A DNA stretch of 64,000 nucleotides from Streptomyces roseolilacinus (lineage in GTDB: Bacteria > Actinomycetota > Actinomycetes > Streptomycetales > Streptomycetaceae), in the NCBI RefSeq assembly GCF_014649335.1, contig NZ_BMSV01000007.1:230677-294676 (forward strand), given 5' to 3'. Numbering within the stretch: the stretch's first letter is position 1; each line of letters starts with the position of its first letter. This document shows, piece by piece, positions 17,176 through 24,944 of the stretch. The notes under the pieces are model-generated. The model saw nothing but the letters and a program-made list of their open reading frames with translations, did not search any database and was not told where the DNA came from. The translations under genes were made by a program, and so were the position numbers.

Positions 17176-17393
17176 GGGCGGGTTCCTCCAGGTCGTACGG
17201 GCGAACGAAGGCCATCGTCCCCCACGCCCCACCCCCAGGCGACGGCACCCCGGCCCGTACGACCCGGGGCCCTCACCGAGGGGGAGCGCCCCGACCGGTG
17301 CGAACGGCCCGGCGACGCCGACCGGCCGTGCGGCGCACCCGGCGCACCCGGCGCGCTTTCGGGACGCGAGGACCTAGGACCCGAGGCGCACGT

Positions 17394-17421
17394 CCCGTAC
17401 GTCGATATCGGGATGTACGGG
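17394..17421. promoter_or_regulatory. Inverted repeat before MFS gene, possible operator
   Basis: CCCGTAC and GTACGGG, 14 nt apart and flanking the palindrome CGATATCG, lie 19 bp before the exporter start. The placement fits a repressor site, but no dedicated regulator gene is adjacent. Confidence 0.45.
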
Positions 17422-17440
17422 GTGCTGCCCAGCTGCGACC

Positions 17441-18913
17441 ATGACAGGCATGGTCCAGCCTCGTACCGACGCCCCCGCCCCCGCCGCCCTCGCCGACCCC
17501 GAACTCCCCGCCCGGCCCTGGGCGGTGATCCTCGCCGCCTGCGCGGGCACGTTCCTCGTCGTGCTCGACGTGTCCGTCGTGAACGTCGCCCTGCCGTCGA
17601 TGCGCGCCGACCTCGGCCTGTCCGCGCTGGCGTTGCAGTGGGTGGTGAACGCGTACTCCATAGCCTTCTCCGGGTTCATGCTGCTGGGCGGGCGGGCCGC
17701 CGACCTGTTCGGGCGCAAGCGGATGTTCCTGCTGGGCCTGACGGTGTTCACCGTCGCCTCCGTCGCGGGCGGACTCGCCCAGGAGGGCTGGCAGTTGCTC
17801 GCCGCGCGCGCCGCGCAGGGGCTGGGCGCGGCCGTGCTGTCGCCGGCGACGCTGACCATCGTCACCAGCGCCGTACCGGAGGGCCCGGCCCGGACGCGGG
17901 CCATCAGCACGTGGGCGGCGGTCGGCGCGGGCGGCGGCGCGGCGGGCGGCCTCGTCGGCGGCCTCCTCACGGACCTGCTGAACTGGCGCTGGGTCCTCCT
18001 CATCAACGTCCCGGTCGGCGCCCTCGTGCTGATCGCCGGCGCCGTGTGGGTGCGGGAGTCCCGGACGGGCGCCGGGCGCCGCCTGGACCTGCCGGGCGCG
18101 GTCCTCGTGACCACCGGGCTGGCGGCGTTCGCGTACGGCGTGGTGCAGACCGAGCAGGCCGGCTGGACGGAGCCCCGGACGCTGGTGCCGCTGCTCGGCG
18201 GGGTGGCGCTGCTGGCCGCGTTCGTGGCGGTGGAGTCCCGTACCCGCGAACCGCTCATGCCGCTGAAGGTGTTCCGGGCGCGGGCGGTGTCGGCGGCGAA
18301 CGTCGCGCTGTTCGTCATCGGCTCGGCGACGTTCGCGTCCTGGTTCTTCATGACGGTGTACGCGCAGAACGTCCTCGGCTACAGCCCGCTGGAGGCCGGG
18401 CTCGCCCTGATGCCCAGCTCGGCCGGCGTCGTCGTCGGCTCCAAGCTGGCGCCGCGCCTGATGCCGCTGCTCGGCGCGCGGTTCCTCGCGGTGGGCGGCG
18501 CGCTGATCACCGCGACCGGTTTCGCCTGGCAGTCGCTGATGGACGTGGACGGCGCGTACGCCACGGACGTCCTGGGGCCGGGGATCATGATGATGACGGG
18601 GGTCGGGCTGGTCCTCACGCCGCTCGCCGCGATGGCCACGTCCGGCGCCGCGCCGGGCGACGCGGGCCTCGTGTCGGGCCTGGTCAACACCTCCCGCACG
18701 ATGGGCGGCGCGGTCGGCCTGGCCGTCCTGTCGACCGTCGCCGCCTCCGGCGCGGCGGGGGCCGCCACCCCGGAGGCCCTCACCGCCGGGTACGCCCTCG
18801 CCTTCCGCACCGGCGCGGGCATCCTCCTCGCGGCCGCCGCGCTGATGCTCCTGTGGCTGCCCCGCCCGGTCTCCGCCCCGGCAGCGGGCAGGACGGCGCG
18901 CAACGGCGCCTGA
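17441..18913 (+). CDS. MFS drug exporter (DHA2, 14-TM family)
   Basis: Proton-driven export of an unidentified drug or metabolite. The 490 residues show the family motifs: LDVSVVNVALPSMRADLG in TM1, GRAADLFGRKRMFL as motif A and AQGLGAAVLSPATLTIV around TM4. GGAAGGLVGGLLTDLLNWRW is motif C, typical of antiporters. Fourteen hydrophobic segments can be drawn. ATG codons at 17441 and 17450 are both possible. It stands alone; the upstream inverted repeat at 17394 may be its operator. No MarR-type extension is present, unlike the exporter at the left edge. Confidence 0.88.
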   Translation: MTGMVQPRTDAPAPAALADPELPARPWAVILAACAGTFLVVLDVSVVNVALPSMRADLGLSALALQWVVNAYSIAFSGFMLLGGRAADLFGRKRMFLLGLTVFTVASVAGGLAQEGWQLLAARAAQGLGAAVLSPATLTIVTSAVPEGPARTRAISTWAAVGAGGGAAGGLVGGLLTDLLNWRWVLLINVPVGALVLIAGAVWVRESRTGAGRRLDLPGAVLVTTGLAAFAYGVVQTEQAGWTEPRTLVPLLGGVALLAAFVAVESRTREPLMPLKVFRARAVSAANVALFVIGSATFASWFFMTVYAQNVLGYSPLEAGLALMPSSAGVVVGSKLAPRLMPLLGARFLAVGGALITATGFAWQSLMDVDGAYATDVLGPGIMMMTGVGLVLTPLAAMATSGAAPGDAGLVSGLVNTSRTMGGAVGLAVLSTVAASGAAGAATPEALTAGYALAFRTGAGILLAAAALMLLWLPRPVSAPAAGRTARNGA

Positions 18914-18963
18914 GCGAAAAGGCGTTGCGCCCGCGGCCCGGCCGTGCCACGGTTTCCGGGTCC

Positions 18964-19040
18964 ATGATCAGACGCGTTTCTCCACCAAGGGACTGAAGCC
19001 CATGATTGCGGCGCCTGCCAGCGGCCGCCGTCGGCACTGA
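18964..19040 (+). other. Two tandem mini-ORFs in the leader of the GNAT gene
   Basis: ATG 18964-18996 encodes MIRRVSPPRD and ATG 19002-19040 encodes MIAAPASGRRRH; each ends in a TGA. The second has AAGGGA about 11 nt upstream. They may be leader peptides or chance; I know of no match. Confidence 0.25.
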
Positions 19041-19126
19041 CCACTCCTCCTCACGGCGGCCCCACGTCGCGGTGACGCGCACCCGCGCGCACCGGTTCAC
19101 CGACATCTACGTGAGGTCACTCCACC

Positions 19127-19879
19127 GTGGACACAGACGTCCAGAGCTTCGTCGTCGCCCACCTCCGTCGCCGCCCCGCGGTCGTCGAGACCGGGGGCTT
19201 CGTCGTCGGCATCGACCCGGGCACCACCAGCCCGTACCTCAACTACGCCACCCCCCTTCCCGGCGCGCGCCCCACGGCCCGCGACGTCGCCGCGCTCGTC
19301 GCGGCGTTCCGGGAGCGCGGGCTCACGCCCCGGCTGGAGTTCGCGCCGGACGCCGCGCCCGGGGTGGAGCCCGCCCTGCGCGAGGCCGGGTTCGCGACCG
19401 AGGCGGTGCACGAGTACCTGGTGTGCGCACCGGACACGTTCACCCCGCCGCCGGCCTCCGCGCCCCTGGCACGGACCCCGTCGACGGACGCGGAGTACGC
19501 GGCGGTCGACGCCGCCCTGTCCGAGGCGTTCGGCGGCGGGTTCGCCCCGTCCGCGGAGGGCGCGGCACGGCTGCGCCGCGTCCAGGAGGGCGGCGGCGCC
19601 GTGCGGTTCGTCCGGGCCCCGGACGGGGGCTGCGCGGGCGCCGCCACCTGCTCGGCGCCCGCCGAGGGCACCGCCGAGGCGGCGGGCGTGGGCACCCGGC
19701 CGGCGTTCCGCGGGCGCGGTGTCGCCGGCGCGGTCACCGCGGCCGTCACCGGGGCGCTGCTGGCGCGGGGCGCCCGCTCGGTGTGGCTGGAGTACTCCGG
19801 GGAGGGGTCCAGGCGCGTGTACGAACGCGTCGGCTACCGCCCCCAGGGCACCCGCCTGTACCTGGTCCTGCCGGACTGA
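19127..19879 (+). CDS. GNAT family N-acetyltransferase
   Basis: The N-terminal half (1-115) is a degenerate GNAT-like region. The C-terminal half has the acetyl-CoA-binding sequence AGVGTRPAFRGRGVAGAVTA with the canonical R-G-x-G-V-A loop at about residue 195, followed by ARSVWLEYSGEGSRRVYERVGY. This two-part arrangement occurs in many streptomycete GNAT proteins with unknown substrates. The GTG at 19127 has GAGGT upstream. The gene is bounded downstream by a strong terminator and upstream by 213 bp holding two possible mini-ORFs. Confidence 0.82.
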   Translation: MDTDVQSFVVAHLRRRPAVVETGGFVVGIDPGTTSPYLNYATPLPGARPTARDVAALVAAFRERGLTPRLEFAPDAAPGVEPALREAGFATEAVHEYLVCAPDTFTPPPASAPLARTPSTDAEYAAVDAALSEAFGGGFAPSAEGAARLRRVQEGGGAVRFVRAPDGGCAGAATCSAPAEGTAEAAGVGTRPAFRGRGVAGAVTAAVTGALLARGARSVWLEYSGEGSRRVYERVGYRPQGTRLYLVLPD

Positions 19880-19889
19880 CCGGCACGGC

Positions 19890-19920
19890 GAGGGCCCCGC
19901 GCGACCCGCGCGGGGCCCTC
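19890..19920 (+). terminator. Terminator after GNAT gene
   Basis: A perfect 14-bp stem GAGGGCCCCGCGCG / CGCGCGGGGCCCTC with a 3-nt loop begins 10 bp after the GNAT stop. Confidence 0.85.
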
Positions 19921-20104
19921 CCGCCCGCCCGGCCCGGACCCCGCACCGGGCGGGCGGCACCTTCCGGCGGAGGTCCGGCCCGGCGGCACCCCCGGCGGCG
20001 GTCCGCCCCGGTGGCGGACCACCGCCTCCTTCCCCGCGGGGCCGCGGCGCGCTATACAGGCCGGGCCGGAGCCGTCCCCCACCACCCCGAGGAGCGCCCC
20101 GCCC

Positions 20105-20968
20105 ATGCCCATCGACGCCACGAGGGCCCTGGCCGCCGAACCCTGGTCGGAGACCCTCGCGTGGGACCACAAGGACGTCCAGCTCTACCACCTCGGCATC
20201 GGCGCGGGCGTCCCCGCGACCGACCCCGCCGAGCTGCGCTACACGCTGGAGTCCCGGCTGCACGTGCTGCCGTCGTTCGCCACCGTCGCCGGCGGCGGGA
20301 CGGGCATGCTCGCCGGGCTGTCCGCGCCCGGCGTCGACGTGGACCTCGCCGCCGTCCTCCACGGCGGGCAGCGCGTCGACGTGCACCGCCCGCTCCCGGT
20401 GCGCGGGCGGGCCGTCACCACCTCCCGCATCGCCGCCGTGTACGACAAGGGCAAGGCCGCCGTGCTCGTGCTGCGCTCCGAGACCGCCGACGACGACGGG
20501 CCGCTGTGGACGAGCGAGGCGGACGTCTTCGTGCGCGGCGAGGGAGGGTTCGGCGGCGAGCGCGGGCCCTCCCGCCCGGCCGCCGACGACCGGGTCCCCG
20601 ACCGGGCGCCCGACCGGACCGTCGAGCGGCCCGTACGGGAGGACCAGGCGCTGCTGTACCGGCTGTCCGGCGACTGGAACCCGCTGCACGCCGACCCCTC
20701 CTTCGCCGCGCTCGCCGGGTTCGACCGGCCGATCCTGCACGGCCTGTGCACGTACGGCATGACGCTGAAGGCCGTCGTCGACACGGTGCTCGGCGGGGAC
20801 GTCACCCGCGTCCGCTCGTACCGCACCCGCTTCGCCGGCGTCGTCTTCCCCGGCGAGACCCTCCGCGTCCGCATGTGGGACGGCGACGGCCGCGTCCGGG
20901 TCTCCGTCACCGCCGCCGAACGCGGTGACGCGCCCGTCCTCGCGGACACCGCCGTCGAGACCCGCTAG
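20105..20968 (+). CDS. MaoC-type (R)-specific enoyl-CoA hydratase, double hot-dog
   Basis: Predicted hydratase adding water to 2-enoyl-CoA in fatty-acid or steroid side-chain degradation. The N-terminal hot-dog (about 1-150) is degenerate. The C-terminal one has the catalytic hydratase-2 motif LSGDWNPLHADPSFAALAGF, with the Asp and His about five residues apart, followed by RPILHGLCTYG. The overall plan matches eukaryotic and actinobacterial MaoC proteins such as HTD2/ChsH-like hydratases. The ATG at 20105 follows GAGGAG. It is monocistronic with a terminator at 21005. No KstR-type site was seen upstream, so I do not link it to the regulator at 10445. Confidence 0.87.
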   Translation: MPIDATRALAAEPWSETLAWDHKDVQLYHLGIGAGVPATDPAELRYTLESRLHVLPSFATVAGGGTGMLAGLSAPGVDVDLAAVLHGGQRVDVHRPLPVRGRAVTTSRIAAVYDKGKAAVLVLRSETADDDGPLWTSEADVFVRGEGGFGGERGPSRPAADDRVPDRAPDRTVERPVREDQALLYRLSGDWNPLHADPSFAALAGFDRPILHGLCTYGMTLKAVVDTVLGGDVTRVRSYRTRFAGVVFPGETLRVRMWDGDGRVRVSVTAAERGDAPVLADTAVETR

Positions 20969-21004
20969 CCGCCGAGCCCCGCCGGCCGCCGGCGCGGGAA
21001 CGCC

Positions 21005-21036
21005 GAGGGCCGCCCCGGGAATCCGGGACGGCCCTC
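21005..21036 (+). terminator. Terminator after MaoC gene
   Basis: GAGGGCCGCCCCGG and CCGGGACGGCCCTC pair with one mismatch around a short loop and are followed by TTCT. Confidence 0.75.
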
Positions 21037-21060
21037 TTCTCCGCTTCGCGGCGGCGGACG

Positions 21061-21219
21061 TTACGCCGCGCCGCCCTGGCCGGAACTCCTGCGGTGGCGG
21101 CCGTGCGGCTGCGCCGACGTGTCCTCCGACGGTGCCGGGCCCCCGCGGTGCTTTCCGGAGCCGCCGGCGTCCCCGTGCGCCCGCGTCGCCTGGGTCGTGT
21201 CGGTGCTGGCTTCAGACAT
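21061..21219 (-). CDS. Small hydrophilic protein (52 aa), unknown
   Basis: A short reading frame from ATG 21219 to a TAA at 21061. The product begins MSEASTDTTQATRAHGDAGG and ends GRHRRSSGQGGAA; it is hydrophilic, has no membrane segment and carries the PHGRHRR motif often seen in small streptomycete proteins. Third codon positions are almost all G or C, which supports coding. It lies in the same direction as, and 50 bp downstream of, the propeller-like gene. The ribosome site is weak (GGGGTGA). Function unknown; reality moderately likely. Confidence 0.5.
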   Translation of the reverse strand: MSEASTDTTQATRAHGDAGGSGKHRGGPAPSEDTSAQPHGRHRRSSGQGGAA

Positions 21220-21268
21220 GTGGTGAAGTCACCCCGTAATGATCGCTGTTGTGATGCGACCCGTGAGT

Positions 21269-22450
21269 CTAATGGGGCAGCGCGCGCCCCGTGAGAGGCG
21301 CCTGCTGCAACGGCACCGGCCGGTGCGCCGCCACCGCCGCCGGGGCGCCGTGCCGCCCCCCACCCGCGGCTTCCGCCGATCCGGTGGGCGCCGGCCCCGC
21401 CGCCTCCCGCGGTACGAGCGGGTCCGCCGCGCCCGCGACGCGCGCCAGTCCGCACGGCACCGAGGCGTTCGCGTACGGCAGGGACAGCGCCCCCTCCCGG
21501 GTCCACCGCCCCGCTCCCGCGAACCAGCCCTCCGGGGCGGGCAGTTGCAGCAGCCGCCGGGCCGCGGGGCGCCACACCCCGACCCAGCTCCCGGCCGCCG
21601 CGTCGACGCGCAGCGCCACCGCGCACGCCTCCGGCGTCAGCATCTGTCCCGGCTGCACCGCGAACGGCGTCAGCACCGCGTCCGCCGACCGCAGGCACTC
21701 GGGGAACCGCACCGGCCGGGTGCTGCCCAGCAGCCCCCAGCCCAGCCGCTCGCGTCCCGGTGACGGCGCGTCCGAGCGGATGAGCAGCAGCCCGCTGTCC
21801 GGGTCGGCCAGGAGCAGCCGGTCCCGGCTCTCCTCGGTGATCTGCAGCAGGGGGGTGACCTCCCCGCCCCGCCGCAGGTCCACCGCGACGGCCTTCACCG
21901 GTCCGCCGTCCGCCGCCCGGTCCAGGGCGAGCAGCCGCCCCTCCCGGTCCAGCCACACCCCGCCCGAGCAGTGCCCCCGGACCTCGGCGACGTGCTCCGG
22001 CCCCGACGCGCCGCCCGCCACCCGCCAGACGCCCGTCGAACGCCCGCCCACCGCCAGCGCGTACGCGCACACCCCGTCCGGGGCGGGCGGCAGCAGCCGC
22101 ACCGACTCCGCCTCGACCGCGCCGAGCGGCAGCTCGCCCGTCCTCGGGCCCGTCGGGTACAGCAGCGAGAACGTGCACCTCCCGGCGACCCGGCGCGCGA
22201 TGAGCACCCGGCCGTCCGCGAGCGGCAGCAGTTGGGCGTGCGGGTCCTCGGGCTGCCCGAGCGGCAGCGGAACGGCGTACGGCTCCGGTCCGTCGAGCGT
22301 CCAGCGCTCGGGGAACAGCGCCTCGCCCTCACCGGCCAGCCGGGCCGCGTAGGAGCCGTCCGCCGCGATCGTGAACCCCCTCCCGCCGACCGCACCGTCC
22401 CCGTCGCCGACCTCGTCCCGAGCGGTGGCCTCGATGGCGCAGGCTGTCAT
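21269..22450 (-). CDS. Conserved hypothetical protein, probable beta-propeller
   Basis: I do not recognise the family. The 393-residue protein lacks a signal peptide and membrane segments. It is rich in beta-strand blocks separated by Asp/Gly turns (DGRVLIARRVAGRCTFSLLY, GVWLDREGRLLALDRAADGG, SGLLLIRSDAPSPG), the look of a WD40-like or YncE-like propeller. The last 50 residues are low-complexity Ala/Pro/Gly. The start is ATG 22450. It is divergent from the broken lipoprotein gene with 210 bp between them. A regulatory or binding role is possible; no catalytic residues are visible. Confidence 0.65.
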   Translation of the reverse strand: MTACAIEATARDEVGDGDGAVGGRGFTIAADGSYAARLAGEGEALFPERWTLDGPEPYAVPLPLGQPEDPHAQLLPLADGRVLIARRVAGRCTFSLLYPTGPRTGELPLGAVEAESVRLLPPAPDGVCAYALAVGGRSTGVWRVAGGASGPEHVAEVRGHCSGGVWLDREGRLLALDRAADGGPVKAVAVDLRRGGEVTPLLQITEESRDRLLLADPDSGLLLIRSDAPSPGRERLGWGLLGSTRPVRFPECLRSADAVLTPFAVQPGQMLTPEACAVALRVDAAAGSWVGVWRPAARRLLQLPAPEGWFAGAGRWTREGALSLPYANASVPCGLARVAGAADPLVPREAAGPAPTGSAEAAGGGRHGAPAAVAAHRPVPLQQAPLTGRALPH

Positions 22451-22660
22451 GGCTCGTCACCTCCGGCCCCGACGCTAGTTTTCGCACTTCCACCCGAACG
22501 GTGCGAGACCGTCTGTTTCACACATAAGGGTGGCCGCAGCGGGGTTCGCCTGAGGGGAAGGGGGGCGGTGTGCTGGACGGAGCCTCCGCTGAGCAAGGCC
22601 TCCCCAAGCGGAATTCGAAGGTCCGGGTTCCGCCCGTCCCCGTCCCCGCCAGGAGCCGCC

Positions 22661-23139
22661 ATGTCCGTACGGTCCGTACGACGCCGCCGCGCCACCGCCG
22701 CCGTCGTCGCCCTCGCCGCCGCGCTCTCCCTCGCGGCCTGCGGCAGCCAGGACGGGAACGGCGCCGGCGGCACCGGGGACGGGGCGGCCGACAAGAGGTC
22801 CGTCGCCCAGGGCGGCCAGGGCTTCGGCGGTGCCCGCGCCAAGACCGCGGCGCTCGGCACCGACGCCGAGCCCGGCCGGTTCCCGCGCACCCTCACCCAC
22901 GCGATGGGCGAGACGGAGATCAAGGCCGCGCCGCGGCGGGTCGTCGTCCTCGACGTCGGCGAGCTCGACAACGTCGTCTCCCTCGGGGTCAAGCCCGTCG
23001 GCTACGCCCCCGCCGAGGGCGACCCCGACCTGCCCGCCCACCTGGCGAAGGACGGCGGCAGCCCGAGAGCGTCGGCACCATCAACAGCCTCGACCCGGAG
23101 GCCATCGCCAACCTGAAGCCGGACCTCATCCTCGGCAGC
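22661..23139 (+). pseudogene. Broken siderophore-binding lipoprotein gene (FecB/FepB-like)
   Basis: The start encodes a lipoprotein signal with lipobox LSLAACGSQ and then the entrance of an iron-siderophore-binding protein (RTLTHAMGETEIKAAPRRVV, VVSLGVKPVGYAP). Near 23060 the frame breaks. Residues up to AHLAKDGG are in frame 1, whereas PESVGTINSLDPEAIANLKP, the natural continuation, is in the next frame, consistent with loss of one base. Homology stops after DLILGS at about 23139, where 21-bp tandem repeats begin. About two thirds of the usual 330 residues are missing. No permease or ATPase genes accompany it. Start ATG 22661 has AGGAG. A base-call error could explain the frameshift but not the missing 3' part. 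Confidence 0.82.
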
Positions 23140-23202
23140 CGGCACCCGCCCGCGGCACCCCGGCACCCGCCCGCGGCACCCCGGCACCCGCCCGCGGCAC
23201 CC
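23140..23202. repeat. Three perfect 21-bp tandem repeats
   Basis: Three identical units at 23140-23160, 23161-23181 and 23182-23202, each beginning CGGCACCCGCCCGCGGC. A degenerate partial fourth copy follows. They sit exactly where homology of the broken lipoprotein gene ends. Confidence 0.9.
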
Positions 23203-23364
23203 CGGCTCCCGCGCCCGACGCGCGGGAGGCCGGGGCGCCGCGCGTCCGGCGCGGGGGCGGCCGGGATGCGGCCCCCGCCCCCGGACGGCGGCCCCGCGCC
23301 CGGGCCGGGGCGGGCGCCACCGGGTCGGCCGGGCCCGGGTGGGGTTGCGGGTAGCCTTGGGGGC

Positions 23365-24204
23365 GTGCCACGTCTTACCGAAGTCCTCGCCGAGCTCGAC
23401 GCCCTCTGGCCCCCCGAGCGGGCCGAGCAGTGGGACGCCGTCGGCACGGTCTGCGGCGACCCCGACGCCGAGGTCGACCGCGTCCTCTTCGCCGTCGACC
23501 CCGTCCAGGAGGTCGCCGAGGAGGCGATCCGGCTCGGCGCCCGGCTGGTCGTCACCCACCACCCCCTCTACCTCCGTGGGACGACGACCGTCGCGGCCTC
23601 CCACTTCAAGGGCCGCGTCGTGCACACCCTCATCAAGCACGACATCGCCCTGCACGTCGCGCACACCAACGCCGACACCGCCGACCCCGGCGTCTCCGAC
23701 GCCCTCGCGGGCGCCCTCGGCCTGCGCGTGACCGGCCCCCTCGTCCCCGAGAACGGCCTCGGCCGGATCTGCGAGGTGGACCCGCCGGAGACGCTCCGCG
23801 CGTTCGCGGCACGCGCCGCGGAGCGGCTGCCCGCCACCGCCCAGGGCATCCGCGTCGCGGGCGACCTCGACGCGACGGTCCGCACGGTCGCCGTCAGCGG
23901 CGGCTCCGGCGACAGCCTGTTCGACGCGGTGCGCGCGGCCGGCGTCGACGCGTTCCTCACCGCCGACCTGCGCCACCACCCGGCCTCCGAGGCCACCCAG
24001 CACTCCCCGCTCGGCCTCGTCGACGCGGCCCACTGGGCCACCGAGTGGCCCTGGTGCGAACTGGCCGCCGCCCAGCTCGACGAGATCTCCGACCGCCACG
24101 GCTGGAACCTGCGGGTGCACGTCTCGAAGACGGTCACCGACCCGTGGGCCGCCCACCACACGTCCCCCTCCGCTCACCACACCTCCCCTGGAGCCCCCAA
24201 CTGA
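23365..24204 (+). CDS. Nif3-like dinuclear metal centre protein (GTP cyclohydrolase I type 2 / NIF3 family)
   Basis: Widely conserved, probably metal-dependent hydrolase of unresolved activity. Metal-binding His and Asp residues are in ARLVVTHHPLYLRGT (about 58-72), ALHVAHTNADTADPG (about 97-111) and near the end in AHWATEWPWCE. The central part VAVSGGSGDSLFDAV is the family insert. Length of 279 residues is normal for the short form. The GTG at 23365 is taken from family alignment of PRLTEVLAELDALWPP; no strong ribosome site precedes it. Its stop overlaps the next gene as CTGA. Nif3, zinc-ribbon and RNase H/CobC genes occur in this order in mycobacteria too (Rv2230c-Rv2228c). Confidence 0.9.
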   Translation: MPRLTEVLAELDALWPPERAEQWDAVGTVCGDPDAEVDRVLFAVDPVQEVAEEAIRLGARLVVTHHPLYLRGTTTVAASHFKGRVVHTLIKHDIALHVAHTNADTADPGVSDALAGALGLRVTGPLVPENGLGRICEVDPPETLRAFAARAAERLPATAQGIRVAGDLDATVRTVAVSGGSGDSLFDAVRAAGVDAFLTADLRHHPASEATQHSPLGLVDAAHWATEWPWCELAAAQLDEISDRHGWNLRVHVSKTVTDPWAAHHTSPSAHHTSPGAPN

Positions 24205-24944
24205 ACGCCGCGCCCGCCGACCAGATCCGACTCCTCGACGTCCAGGCCCTCGACACGCGCCTGTCGCAGCTCGCCCACAAGCGCAGGACCCTGCCCGAGC
24301 ACGCCGAGATCGAGTCGCTGACCAAGGACCTCACCCAGCTGCGAGACCTGCTCGTCGCCGCGCAGACGGAGGAGAGCGACTGCGCCCGCGAGCAGAAGAA
24401 GGCCGAGCAGGACGTGGACCAGGTCCGCCAGCGCGCCGTCCGCGACCAGCAGCGGCTCGACTCGGGCGCCGTCACCTCCCCGAAGGACCTGGAGAACCTC
24501 CAGAAGGAGATCGTCTCCCTGTCGAAGCGCCAGGGCGACCTGGAGGACGTGGTCCTGGAGGTCATGGAGCGCCGCGAGTCCGCGCAGGAGCGGGTGGACG
24601 AGCTGACCGAGCGCGTCTCCTCCGTCCAGGCGAAGGTCGACGACGCGACGGCCCGCCGCGACCGCGCGGAGGACGGGCTGGACACCGAGGCGGCGGCCGT
24701 CGCCAAGGAGCGGGAGCTGGTGGCCGGTTCCGTGTCGGCGGGCCTGATGGAGCTGTACGAGAAGATCCGCGGGCAGCAGGGCGGCGTGGGCGCGGCCCGC
24801 CTGTACCAGCGCCGGTGCGAGGGCTGCCACATCGAGCTGAACATCACCGAGCTGAACGACGTCCGGTCCGCCGCGGCCGACACGGTCGTGCGGTGCGAGA
24901 ACTGCCGCCGCATCCTGGTCCGCACGGCGGAGTCCGGCCTGTAA
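24201..24944 (+). CDS. Coiled-coil protein with C-terminal C4 zinc ribbon
   Basis: A long helical hairpin (about residues 20-185, rich in Glu, Gln, Arg, Asp heptads such as EQKKAEQDVDQVRQRAVRDQ) is followed by a zinc ribbon with YQRRCEGCHIELN and VVRCENCRRIL supplying four cysteines. Proteins of this family are thought to bind nucleic acid, but the role is not settled. The start appears to be CTG at 24201: it overlaps the nif3 stop, has GGAG 7 nt upstream, and gives the N terminus NAAPADQIRLLDVQALD expected for the family. No ATG or GTG exists nearby in frame. The stop overlaps the RNase H gene as TAATG. Confidence 0.88.
   Translation: MNAAPADQIRLLDVQALDTRLSQLAHKRRTLPEHAEIESLTKDLTQLRDLLVAAQTEESDCAREQKKAEQDVDQVRQRAVRDQQRLDSGAVTSPKDLENLQKEIVSLSKRQGDLEDVVLEVMERRESAQERVDELTERVSSVQAKVDDATARRDRAEDGLDTEAAAVAKERELVAGSVSAGLMELYEKIRGQQGGVGAARLYQRRCEGCHIELNITELNDVRSAAADTVVRCENCRRILVRTAESGL

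Noticed and set aside
11310..18913. A secondary-metabolite cluster (glycosyltransferase, two methyltransferases, exporter)
   Set aside because: The genes form separate operons with terminators between them, and no scaffold-forming enzyme (PKS, NRPS, terpene or RiPP) is present.
22580..22610. Iron box upstream of the broken siderophore-binding gene
   Set aside because: TGAGCAAGGCCTCCCCAAG has only a few positions in common with the iron-box consensus; I do not support it.
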